From Streptococcus suis YS161 (GTDB lineage: Bacteria; Bacillota; Bacilli; Lactobacillales; Streptococcaceae): DNA of 64,000 nt. A program made the position numbers and the translations under genes. A model generated the notes under the pieces. That model had not been told where the DNA came from, searched no databases, and worked only from the letters and a program-made list of their open reading frames with translations. The stretch covers positions 1 to 64,000 of the forward strand of contig NZ_ASCA01000080.1 of the NCBI RefSeq assembly GCF_002760245.1, given 5' to 3'. Positions 54,597 through 64,000 of the stretch are shown here, one piece after another. Position 1 is the first letter of the stretch; each line of letters starts with the position of its first letter.

Positions 54597-55905
54597 ATGA
54601 AAAAAATAAGTGATTTAGGATTAACTGGCAGAAAGTTAGTTGGTGAAGGTTTTATTTTGGTCCTTGTTGGACTTGGTTTTTTAATTGCTGGCTGGCAATT
54701 TCCAGGACTGATTCTTCGATTTGTTCACGCAGGTCTATTCTTTTTAGCTTTATATGAATTGAGCATGATATTTTTCAGAAAGAAGAAATCGAGTGAAAGT
54801 GTCATTGCGCTAGTTGGGAAGGCTGTTCTTTTCGGGATCCTAGCCAGTCTCGATTTAGCTGTTCAAATTCCCCTCTATTTCGCGGCTATTTTTATTGGGA
54901 TTTATCAGCTTTTTACGGCAGTCATTAATTTTATTACTTTTTACCTATATCGAAAAGATGGGGTACAGCCACGGATTCGCTATTTAAATAGATGGAATTT
55001 GGTTATCTTTACTAGGTTCAGCTTCCCTATTTGTGTCAGGCACACAGCTGGTTGTTCAAACCATTGTCATCGGAGGTTATCTGGTCTTGTACGGACTAAC
55101 TAATCTGCGTGATGGTTTCTTGTTTGAGGAGGCTATTGAGCAACAAAATATTAAGCGCCATGTCCGTTTGCCCCTACCTTTATTTTTAGCAGCTTTGATT
55201 CCTCGTATGACCCTGCAAAAAGTCAATGATTACTTGGCGGATAATAAGGGACAAACGGCTCAATCTATCTATAACCGCCACAAAGAAATTGTGGAGCTTC
55301 CAGCATTAGAAGTCTTTGTACACGTTGGGGAAGAAGGGTTCGGAGCAGTTGGACATGTTGATTTGAGTTACAAAGGGCAGGTCTATGGTTATGGTTCATA
55401 CGATGTCCTGTCTGAGCGTTTGGGTGGTGCGATTGGTGATGGAGTCTTGTTCAAAGCAGAGCGCCAAGCCTATATTGACTTCTGTAATCAAGAAGGAATG
55501 ACTATGTTGGGTTATCAGCTAAGCCTGACACCTGAACAGGAAGAAGCAGTTGAGGCTCGATTGGCTGAAATTGATAATCTGCTCCTACCTTGGAATCCAA
55601 GTCCTGAAAAAGTATCGAAAACGGCAGACGGCCAGCCGATTGAAATGTATGCCTATCGAATGAAAGAGGCAATACATGCGGAATTATTCAAATTTAGAAA
55701 GTCTAAATTTAAAACCTATTTCGTCCTATCTACTAATTGCGTTCTTCTGGCTGATTCTGTGATTGGACAAGCTGGAACTGACATACTTGGTATGCGTGGA
55801 TTTATCGCACCCGGAACCTACCAATCTTACCTAGATCAAGAATATGAAAAACCTCATAGTTTAGTAGTCGCAAAGAACATTTATTATCGAAAAGAGAAAT
55901 CCTAG
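54597..55905 (+). pseudogene. Frameshifted membrane protein with permuted papain-like domain
   Basis: The first frame (54597 to ~54985) gives about four membrane helices of an HdeD-like type. The second frame (~54990-55905) continues with further helices and then a soluble domain holding VGHVDLSY (His) and, ~110 residues later, TNCVLLAD (Cys). A His-before-Cys order is typical of permuted NlpC/P60-papain (LRAT/YiiX-like) enzymes. Dropping one A from AAA at 54986-54988 joins both frames into a single ~435-aa product. A recent frameshift, a sequencing error or slippage are possible. It is adjacent to polA. Confidence 0.75.
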
Positions 55906-55923
55906 CCTCGGCTGGGATTTTCT
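55897..55923 (+). terminator. Terminator before polA
   Basis: AAATCCTAGCC and GGCTGGGATTT pair over 11 bp (one G-U) and are followed by T. The TAG stop of the upstream frame lies in the stem. Confidence 0.85.
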
Positions 55924-55964
55924 GTTATTCCAGCCCTCTAAGTCCCACAAAACTCCCCCATCCA

Positions 55965-55973
55965 TGCTATAAT
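55965..55973 (+). promoter_or_regulatory. Extended -10, leaderless start of polA
   Basis: TGCTATAAT ends six bases before the polA ATG (55980). Confidence 0.7.
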
Positions 55974-55979
55974 AGAGAC

Positions 55980-58616
55980 ATGAAAAAAAATAAATTATTA
56001 TTAATCGATGGCTCTTCGGTAGCCTTCCGTGCTTTCTTTGCACTTTATAACCAAATTGACCGCTTCAAGAATGCCAACGGTCTTCACACCAATGCTATCT
56101 ACGGCTTCAATCTCATGCTGGACCACATGATGAAGCGGATTGAGCCGACCCACATTCTTGTGGCTTTTGATGCTGGAAAGACCACTTTCCGTACGGAGAT
56201 GTATGCAGACTATAAGGCAGGTCGTGCCAAGACTCCAGACGAATTCCGTGAACAATTTCCCTTTATCCGTCAGATGTTGGATGCCATGGGAGTCAAGCAT
56301 TACGAACTGGATCAGTATGAGGCAGATGACATTATCGGTACCTTGGACAAAATGGCAGAGCGGACAGAGATTCCTTTCGATGTAACCATTGTCAGCGGTG
56401 ATAAGGATTTGATCCAGCTGACTGATGAGAACACCGTAGTCGAAATTTCCAAGAAAGGCGTTGCCGAATTCGAAGAATTTACCCCAGCCTACCTCATGGA
56501 AAAAATGGGGATTACCCCTACTCAGTTTATTGACCTCAAGGCCCTCATGGGCGATAAGTCCGATAACATCCCTGGGGTGACCAAAATCGGTGAAAAAACC
56601 GGTCTAAAACTCCTGACAGAATTTGGTTCTTTGGATGGTATCTACGAAAACATTGACAGCATGAAGGCTTCTAAGATGAAAGAAAACCTGATTGCTGATA
56701 AGGAGAAGGCCTTCCTATCTCGTACACTTGCTACCATTGATACTCAGGCACCAATCGAAATTGGTCTGGATGACATTGTTTATCAAGGCCCTAAGGTAGA
56801 TGAACTGGGACAATTTTATGATGACATGGGCTTCAAGCAATTAAGGGCTCAGTTAGGTACGACCAGCTCGCAAGAGGAAGCGGTACTTGATTTCCAAATC
56901 GTAACGGAAATCAGCCCCGCTATGCTCAAACAAGACCAGTTTTTCTATTTTGAAATCTTGGGTGAAAATTATCACCGAGAGGATTTGGTTGGTTTAGCTT
57001 GGGGAGATAAGGAGAAAATCTATGTCGGAGGGCCTGAGCTACTTGATAGTCCAGTCTTGCGTGACTTTTTAGAAAAACAAACCATAAAAACCTATGACTT
57101 CAAGCGTGGAAAAGTTCTTCTCGACCGAAAAGAGATTACGCTACCTCCAGCTACTTTCGATAGCCGTCTAGCCAAATACTTGCTTTCCACTGTTGAGGAC
57201 AACTCCCTAACAACCATTGCCAACCTCTATGGTCAGACCAGTCTTGTTCCAGATGAGGCAGTTTATGGCAAGGGTGCTAAGTTAGACTTGCCAGAACGCG
57301 AGATCTTTTTCCCACACTTGGCACGTAAGGTTCAGGTTTTGATTGAGACAGAAGAGCCGATGTTGACCAAATTAGAAGAAAATCAGCAATTAGATCTTTT
57401 GTTTGACATGGAGTTGCCGCTGGCAAATGTTTTAGCTAAGATGGAAATTGCTGGTATTAAAGTGGAAGCTGAGACTCTCAAAGCTATGCAATCTGAAAAT
57501 GAAGTTTTGATTGACCAGTTGACCAAGGAAATCTATGAACTAGCTGGTCAGGAATTTAATATCAATTCGCCTAAGCAGCTTGGGACTATTCTCTTTGAAG
57601 AGATGGGACTACCGTTGGAATATACCAAGAAAACCAAGACAGGCTATTCAACAGCAGTAGATGTCTTAGAACGATTAGCGCCAATTGCACCAGTTGTTTC
57701 AAAAATCTTGGAATACCGTCAGATTACCAAGCTTCAATCAACTTATGTAGTCGGCTTGCAGGATGCCATTTTAGAAGATGGTAAGATCCATACCCGCTAT
57801 GTACAGGATTTGACACAAACAGGTCGCCTATCTTCGACGGACCCCAACCTGCAAAATATCCCTGTTCGTCTAGAACAAGGGCGCTTGATTCGTAAGGCAT
57901 TTGTGCCATCGCTTGAAAATAGTGTCCTTTTAGCATCGGACTATTCACAGATTGAATTGCGCGTCTTGGCTCATATTTCTCAGGACAAGCATTTGATTGA
58001 GGCCTTCCAGCAAGGTGCAGATATTCACACTTCGACAGCTATGCGGGTCTTCGGTATCGAAAAAGCTGAGGATGTGACACCAAATGATCGTCGGAATGCC
58101 AAGGCTGTAAACTTTGGTGTTGTCTATGGTATTTCAGATTTCGGTCTATCCAATAACTTGGGGATTACACGTAAGGAAGCTAAAGCCTATATTGATACCT
58201 ATTTTGAGCGCTTCCCAGGAATTAAGAATTACATGGAAACCATTGTTCGTGAGGCACGTGATAAGGGTTATGTAGAGACGATTTACAAACGCCGTCGTGA
58301 ATTACCAGATATAAACTCTCGCAATTTCAATGTCCGTAATTTTGCGGAACGAACAGCCATCAACTCACCAATTCAAGGTTCGGCTGCAGATATTCTCAAA
58401 GTAGCCATGATTAATCTTGACAAGGCTTTGACTGAAGCAGGTCTTGCGACACGTATGTTATTGCAAGTACACGATGAGATTGTTTTGGAAGTCCCAGTGG
58501 CAGAGCTAGAAACGGTAAAAGCTATGGTAAAAGAGACCATGGAATCGGCGATTAGCCTGTCTGTGCCATTGATTGCGGATGAAAATGAGGGACCGACATG
58601 GTATGAAGCTAAGTAA
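55980..58616 (+). CDS. polA: DNA polymerase I
   Basis: This 878-aa repair polymerase has an N-terminal 5' nuclease domain (1-~290: LLIDGSSVAFRAF, DQYEADDIIGTL, VSGDKDLIQL), a degenerate 3'-5' exonuclease domain lacking the DxE motif and a C-terminal polymerase domain with motifs A (ASDYSQIELR), B (RRNAKAVNFGVVYG) and C (QVHDEIVLE). It therefore lacks proofreading, as in other streptococci. The mRNA seems leaderless. A lipoprotein gene follows 12 bp downstream. Confidence 0.96.
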   Translation: MKKNKLLLIDGSSVAFRAFFALYNQIDRFKNANGLHTNAIYGFNLMLDHMMKRIEPTHILVAFDAGKTTFRTEMYADYKAGRAKTPDEFREQFPFIRQMLDAMGVKHYELDQYEADDIIGTLDKMAERTEIPFDVTIVSGDKDLIQLTDENTVVEISKKGVAEFEEFTPAYLMEKMGITPTQFIDLKALMGDKSDNIPGVTKIGEKTGLKLLTEFGSLDGIYENIDSMKASKMKENLIADKEKAFLSRTLATIDTQAPIEIGLDDIVYQGPKVDELGQFYDDMGFKQLRAQLGTTSSQEEAVLDFQIVTEISPAMLKQDQFFYFEILGENYHREDLVGLAWGDKEKIYVGGPELLDSPVLRDFLEKQTIKTYDFKRGKVLLDRKEITLPPATFDSRLAKYLLSTVEDNSLTTIANLYGQTSLVPDEAVYGKGAKLDLPEREIFFPHLARKVQVLIETEEPMLTKLEENQQLDLLFDMELPLANVLAKMEIAGIKVEAETLKAMQSENEVLIDQLTKEIYELAGQEFNINSPKQLGTILFEEMGLPLEYTKKTKTGYSTAVDVLERLAPIAPVVSKILEYRQITKLQSTYVVGLQDAILEDGKIHTRYVQDLTQTGRLSSTDPNLQNIPVRLEQGRLIRKAFVPSLENSVLLASDYSQIELRVLAHISQDKHLIEAFQQGADIHTSTAMRVFGIEKAEDVTPNDRRNAKAVNFGVVYGISDFGLSNNLGITRKEAKAYIDTYFERFPGIKNYMETIVREARDKGYVETIYKRRRELPDINSRNFNVRNFAERTAINSPIQGSAADILKVAMINLDKALTEAGLATRMLLQVHDEIVLEVPVAELETVKAMVKETMESAISLSVPLIADENEGPTWYEAK

Positions 58617-58628
58617 GAAAGGAAGAGT

Positions 58629-59384
58629 ATGAAAAAAATAGTTCTTTGTATTGGTCTATGTAGTCTTCTGCTCGCAGGTTGCGGAAAAACATCGCAGAAG
58701 GCAGAGAAAACACCAGCTTCTTCAGGGGAAGAGTTTTCAACCACTTTACCGATTTTGCAAGAAAAGCAGGATACTACGAACGAACAGTTCAATGTTTTAG
58801 CAAATGCAGAGCTTGTAGCTGTTAATAGTACACCACCTGCTGACGAAACACAAAAAGGCCACAAGATTTATGCGGCCAATAATGGTGTTGCTGAAAAAGA
58901 TGAAAATGGGAATATCAAGGAATATTTCCGTTATTATGATGTGCCATCTACTTGGACAATTAATGCAGAAAATACTCAGGATGAGACAGTCGCTGCAGTC
59001 TATGATGTTAAAGAAGGTTCCAGCAATTACATGGTCCAACTCTATAATATCAATGCTTTTAATCAGTCTCCATTGGAAGACGGTCGCAATATGACGCCGG
59101 AGGAATTAGAAGCACGGATGGTTGAAACAAATCATTCTTTCAGTGAAAAGACGGTTGTCACAATCAATGGTCAGGAATGGCAGGTTGGGCGACAGTTATT
59201 AACAGATCAAAAATTAGCTCGTCTGACTTTTTATCGGATGGAATCAACAGCTGCTTATGACGACTCCGTGGTTGTTGGTTCAATCTATTATTCCTTAGAT
59301 CCAGGAGATGATAAAAAGCGTACCAATCTTAAAAAGGTTATCGGCCAAGTTAAGGATGTTGTGTACCAAATTGCTAAAAAATAA
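58629..59384 (+). CDS. Lipoprotein of unknown function
   Basis: This 251-aa protein starts with a lipoprotein signal peptide (lipobox LLAGC, Cys18), followed by a Thr/Ser/Glu-rich linker and a ~170-residue domain that I do not recognise. It is a surface-anchored protein in the same transcript as polA (12-bp gap, AAGGAAGAG before the ATG). No binding-protein motifs are seen. Confidence 0.78.
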   Translation: MKKIVLCIGLCSLLLAGCGKTSQKAEKTPASSGEEFSTTLPILQEKQDTTNEQFNVLANAELVAVNSTPPADETQKGHKIYAANNGVAEKDENGNIKEYFRYYDVPSTWTINAENTQDETVAAVYDVKEGSSNYMVQLYNINAFNQSPLEDGRNMTPEELEARMVETNHSFSEKTVVTINGQEWQVGRQLLTDQKLARLTFYRMESTAAYDDSVVVGSIYYSLDPGDDKKRTNLKKVIGQVKDVVYQIAKK

Positions 59385-59502
59385 TCAAGGTAGACAGCTA
59401 TAATCAGTAACGAGTTGAAATTGACAAGATTGTGGTATAGCACACCTTATTCATTAAACTTTTATTGATTCTAACATTTAATATACATTAAAGGAGGTCT
59501 CT

Positions 59503-59940
59503 ATGTCTTATTCCTTCCAAAATCCTAGTCAGGACATTATCTTTGACTATCTGAAAAATGCTAAAACCATTGCAGTGGTCGGTTTGTCTAGTCGAGAAGA
59601 GACAGCAGCCTATCGCGTTTCCAAGCTCATGCAGGAAGCGGGCTATAAAATTATTCCGGTTAATCCCAAGGCTGCTGGTGGGACTATTTTAGGCGAGTTG
59701 GTCTATAGTAGTCTAGCAGAGATTGGCCAACCTATTGATATTGTAGATGTTTTCCGTAGAAGTGAATTTTTACCAGAGGTAGCACAGGAATTTATCCAGT
59801 CGAACGCCAAAGTTTTCTGGGCTCAACTTGGTTTAGAAAGTCAAGAAGCAGAAAAACTGTTGCGTCAGGCAGGTCGTAACGATATTGTCATGAATAAATG
59901 TATCAAGATTGAATATCTTGAAATGAAAGAACAATACTAA
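59503..59940 (+). CDS. CoA-binding domain protein (YccU-like)
   Basis: This 145-aa Rossmann-fold protein has the CoA-binding pattern (TIAVVGLSSREET, IIPVNPKAAGG, IVDVFRRSEFLPEV, FWAQLG). A gene of this family follows polA in many streptococci. The precise role is unknown. AAAGGAGG precedes the ATG. Confidence 0.88.
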   Translation: MSYSFQNPSQDIIFDYLKNAKTIAVVGLSSREETAAYRVSKLMQEAGYKIIPVNPKAAGGTILGELVYSSLAEIGQPIDIVDVFRRSEFLPEVAQEFIQSNAKVFWAQLGLESQEAEKLLRQAGRNDIVMNKCIKIEYLEMKEQY

Positions 59941-59941
59941 T

Positions 59942-60231
59942 AGAGGCTGGGCAAAAAGCCCAGTGGCTACTACTCAGAGTTCGTGTCAACATCTCAGCGC
60001 AGTGGTTGATTGGCAGATTTGTTCGTGTATTACACTCCAAATCTGACCTATACGACTGATGCGAACAGAGTTCGCTTCATCTCCAACCTCAAACTGTCTC
60101 CCAGACAGTTTGAGCTGTGCGGGGGTGGGAGTGAAACAGTCTGGGGATAGACTGTTTTAGCTCAACAACTGGAAATAAGGACTTGTTGACGAACTCTTTT
60201 TAGACTGGTCGAGTTCTTTCCCACTCCCTTT
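59942..60231 (-). repeat. GGGAGTGGG hairpin repeat, inverted and enlarged copy
   Basis: Both ends match the copies at 33480 and 54386 in reverse orientation. The middle carries an extra ~120 bp, including an 11-bp hairpin (CAAACTGTCT/AGACAGTTTG) and a GAAACAGTCT stem like the one after era. It lies between the CoA-binding gene and the small-RNA unit. Confidence 0.8.
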
Positions 60232-60235
60232 TTCA

Positions 60236-60269
60236 TCGAAAAAGCAGTTCAATGAACCATTGAACTGCC
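60236..60269 (-). terminator. Terminator of the candidate small RNA
   Basis: GCAGTTCAATG and CATTGAACTGC form a perfect 11-bp stem with a 3-nt loop and five U on the minus strand. Confidence 0.85.
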
Positions 60270-60390
60270 GGATGACTCTAAGGAGGAGCGCTTAGAATTG
60301 GAACAAATTACTACACATGGCGTAAAAAATAGAAAGGAAGAAATCTGCTCCAATACCAAGCAGGCTAAAATAGTCCTTTGTCGCTCCTCA
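60236..60390 (-). ncRNA. Candidate small RNA (about 150 nt)
   Basis: On the minus strand a promoter (TTGGTA 60425-60420, 18 bp, TATACT 60401-60396) predicts a start at ~60390. The RNA begins GAGGAGCG (60389-60382), which pairs with CGCTCCTC at 60291-60284. Inside, ATTGGA (60355-60350) pairs with TCCAAT (60303-60298). It ends in a perfect 11-bp terminator with TTTTT. A 47-codon ORF across it starts immediately at the -10 and runs into the terminator, so it is unlikely to be coding. The closing stem recalls 6S RNA, but the size and loops do not clearly fit. Confidence 0.6.
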
Positions 60391-60395
60391 GTCAT

Positions 60396-60425
60396 AGTAT
60401 AACACAATCCAAATGTTTTTACCAA
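60396..60425 (-). promoter_or_regulatory. Promoter of the candidate small RNA
   Basis: On the minus strand, TTGGTA and TATACT are 18 bp apart, with TGT before the -10. Confidence 0.6.
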
Positions 60426-60471
60426 TTATTACTATATTTTTTTCTTAAATTTAGACATAAAAGTGTATATA

Positions 60472-60503
60472 AAAATAAGAGCAGATATCGCTCTTATTTT
60501 TAT
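60472..60503. terminator. Terminator downstream of the DUF975 gene
   Basis: AAAATAAGAGC and GCTCTTATTTT form a perfect 11-bp stem; T runs lie on both sides. Confidence 0.85.
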
Positions 60504-61342
60504 ACGTAACTCATTTTCTTAGCCTGCTCATCTAAAATTTCTTCATGGAAGTGCATTTGTGCAGCATAGTGATACGGCCATACATATAAACCAGCCAGGC
60601 CAAATGTAATAATGACAAGAAGGAACCAGCCAATGAAGGATAAATCAAGTGTAAAGCGTTTAAACTTGTAACCTTTCATCAACTTTCGACTAGACCGAAT
60701 GATTGAAAAAGCGCCTGTATATTCCTTGCGTTCTAATTGCTCAAACAAGATATATTCTACCTGTGAATAAGCATAGAATTGTGGAATATAAAGAGCAATT
60801 CCTAAAACCATAAGTAGGACACCTCCCATGGCCATTAGCCCTAGTATGGCAAGGATTTCCATAGGAAGTGCATCAGGGTTCAAGGATCAACTGGATGCAG
60901 CTATGATTGTAATCATCGTTCCAGCACCGATAAGTAAACCAATACCAAGGTAAAACAGTAGTCCCCAAAGGAAGAGCAAGAAACTTTTTAAAATGTAGGT
61001 TCGAAAGATTTTCCAGAAATCTTTATGATTGAAAATCATCAGCACATTTTTAAATGATGTGGAAGTTTTTACCCCTTTGATAAGATGAAATATAGTGTAG
61101 ATAATGGATAAATGCAGTAGTCCTAATAGCAATCCGTAAAATAGTGGAAACAAGGAGGTAGAAATAAAGTAGCTAGGACTAGCAAGTTCCTCAGCTGTTA
61201 CTTCAGCAAGGCTATTGCGAGAGAAAGAAATTAACTGAACGATAACAGAAATAGTGACGGGGATGACAGCCAATTGATAGATACCAGGTGTCTCATTTAG
61301 TGTTTGGCGAGCCCGCTCACGTATATTAGAAATTGTAAACAT
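60500..61342 (-). pseudogene. DUF975 membrane protein gene with in-frame stop
   Basis: Two reading frames (61342-60887 and 60883-60500) are in the same phase and are interrupted only by a TGA at 60889-60887. Joined, they give a ~280-aa DUF975 protein with about six helices and the family motif SRKLMKGYKFKRFTLDLSFIGW-like near the C-terminus. The nonsense codon should yield a truncated, inactive product. Function of DUF975 is unknown. TAAGGAGG precedes the original ATG. Confidence 0.82.
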
Positions 61343-62791
<1,449 letters not shown>

Positions 62792-62793
<2 letters not shown>

Positions 62794-62833
62794 ACAAAAT
62801 GACCTCCTACAAAATCGTAGGTGGCTTGTTTTT
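62792..62833. terminator. Bidirectional terminator between tgt and pepQ
   Basis: AAACAA/TTGTTT and CC-CCTAC/GTAGG-GG arms form a stem with T on one side and A on the other. Confidence 0.75.
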
Positions 62834-63918
62834 TACCCTTCAAAATACAGTAATTCTTTCGGCGTCTGGGTAAAGACTTCGAAGCCGTTTTTAGTCACAT
62901 AGCCACAATCCTCGATACGAACACCAACTTTTCCAGGGATGTAAATACCAGGCTCGACAGAGAAACACATACCTTCTTCGATGACTAAATCATTGCCTTC
63001 CATAATCGATGGGAATTCATGGACACTCATTCCCAAACCGTGACCGAGTCGGTGGTTGAAGTACTCGCCATAACCTGCTTTTTCAATCACAGAGCGAGCG
63101 GCATAGTCAATCTCGCCAGCAGTCACCCCAGGCTTGATCATATTGACCGCTGCCATGTGGGCCTCAAGGGTCAGATTGTATATATCTTTCTTAAACTGGT
63201 CTGGCTTGCCGACAGCGACAGTTCTCGTCATATCAGAGGTGTAGCCCAAGGTTTCGACGCCTAGGTCGAACAATAGCAGAGAATCGTTTTCGATGCGGTT
63301 TGTTCCTGGGATACCGTGAGGGTTTGCAGCATTGTTACCTGTCAAGACCATGGTATCAAAACTCATCTTTGAAATGCCCTGTTTCTTCATCTCAAATTCA
63401 ATCTGAGCGATAATATCTGTTTCGGTTACATCAAGGGAGATATTGTCAAAGCCAACCTGCATGGCCTTGTCCGCAAACTCACCGGCAATCAGCATCTTGT
63501 CAATCTCATCACGGGACTTGATCAATTTCATAGTATTAATCAGAGGCGTAATGTCTGAAAATGGTTGGCTAAAGATAGACTGAAGACCATGGTAGCGGGT
63601 TAAATTCAAATTATCAAATTCTGCACCGATTGCTGAGAAAGATTTTTGTGGCAATTTGCTCTTGATAATCTGCCATGGATTTTCTGAGTCCATATAGCCG
63701 GCTACAGGAAAATCAACAGTCGCAACCGCACGCTCTACATCCAAGGCAGGGAGAAAGAGTAGTGAGTCGTGGTCAGGCATAACAAAGAGCATCATGTGGC
63801 GTTCATGAGGATCACTATGATAGCCAGTCAGATAATAGATGTTAACTGGATCAGAGAAGATGGCCAAGTCCATTTTGTTGGCTTCTAAGTAGGATTTAAC
63901 ATGATGTAATTTTGACAT
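62833..63918 (-). CDS. pepQ: Xaa-Pro dipeptidase
   Basis: This cytoplasmic proline dipeptidase of the M24B family (361 aa) has an N-terminal creatinase-like domain and a pita-bread catalytic domain. The metal ligands are seen in LLFDLGVE, SDMTRT, HRLGHGLG, FSVEPGIY and VRIEDCG. AAAGGTC precedes the ATG. In related streptococci the divergent neighbour is ccpA, expected beyond the window end. Bases 63919-64000 hold the pepQ leader and a -10 (TATAAT on the minus strand near 63970). Confidence 0.94.
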   Translation of the reverse strand: MSKLHHVKSYLEANKMDLAIFSDPVNIYYLTGYHSDPHERHMMLFVMPDHDSLLFLPALDVERAVATVDFPVAGYMDSENPWQIIKSKLPQKSFSAIGAEFDNLNLTRYHGLQSIFSQPFSDITPLINTMKLIKSRDEIDKMLIAGEFADKAMQVGFDNISLDVTETDIIAQIEFEMKKQGISKMSFDTMVLTGNNAANPHGIPGTNRIENDSLLLFDLGVETLGYTSDMTRTVAVGKPDQFKKDIYNLTLEAHMAAVNMIKPGVTAGEIDYAARSVIEKAGYGEYFNHRLGHGLGMSVHEFPSIMEGNDLVIEEGMCFSVEPGIYIPGKVGVRIEDCGYVTKNGFEVFTQTPKELLYFEG

Positions 63919-64000
63919 AGTGGAGACCTTTCTAGCATGTAGTGGTAAAAAAAGTGAAAATTTCGTTTATTATATAGACTATTGTTCCAAAAAATGAAAA

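Noticed and set aside
60250-60397. 47-codon ORF on the minus strand within the small-RNA unit
   Set aside because: Its ATG directly abuts the -10, so it would lie upstream of the transcription start, and it ends inside the terminator; a structured RNA explains the region better.

Overview
The window is from a low-GC streptococcus, most probably Streptococcus suis. The evidence is the SatAB and SmrA-type efflux genes, a streptococcal sialic-acid (nan) operon, the gene orders ybeY-dgk-era-mutM-coaE and polA followed by a CoA-binding protein, an LPXTG-anchored C69 peptidase, and the typical AT-rich promoters. No prophage, rRNA operon, intact insertion sequence or CRISPR array is visible.

Layout. 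0.1-5.7 kb: tRNA-Thr, a leader/attenuator region, the heterodimeric ABC exporter satAB, a HAD hydrolase and an AhpD-like protein. 5.8-14.8 kb: a complete sialic-acid catabolic operon (nanE, ABC importer, yhcH, DUF624, nanA, ROK kinase, esterase) with a cre site, closed by a convergent RpiR-type nanR. 14.9-24 kb: housekeeping genes (ybeY, dgk, era, mutM, coaE, smrA, rpmG, secG, rnr, smpB), with era and mutM separated by a 0.9-kb repeat array. 24-50 kb: an accessory zone with three paralogous PlcR/TprA-type (RNPP) regulators, each beside ABC transporter genes, plus an alcohol dehydrogenase under a MerR-type promoter, tehB, the C69 peptidase, copA, a LysR pair, tpx and a MerR operon. 50-64 kb: a MacB/FtsX-like transporter, a frameshifted membrane protein, polA, a lipoprotein, a CoA-binding protein, a probable small RNA on the minus strand, a broken DUF975 gene, tgt and pepQ.

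The most interesting part is 45.3-50.2 kb. A TprA/PlcR-like regulator is followed by a 42-residue secreted-peptide gene whose C-terminal part resembles the pneumococcal PhrA pheromone. Upstream of it, a divergent operon encodes a small exported protein and an ABC-2 transporter. The second regulator (37.1 kb) sits in a 4.2-kb cassette flanked by two diverged copies of the tpx 3' end. The ABC genes of that cassette lie behind a short ORF plus an intrinsic terminator, an attenuator-like layout that is also seen upstream of satAB.

Several repeat families recur: a ~170-bp hairpin repeat abutting gene ends (four copies, one of which supplies the C-terminus of CopA), a MITE-like element (two copies), and the A-B-A-B-A tandem array next to mutM. 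Several genes are broken: an ABC ATPase fragment, a membrane protein with many stops, a frameshifted permuted-papain-like protein and DUF975. Three genes share an extended -10 placed exactly six bases before the ATG, implying leaderless mRNAs.
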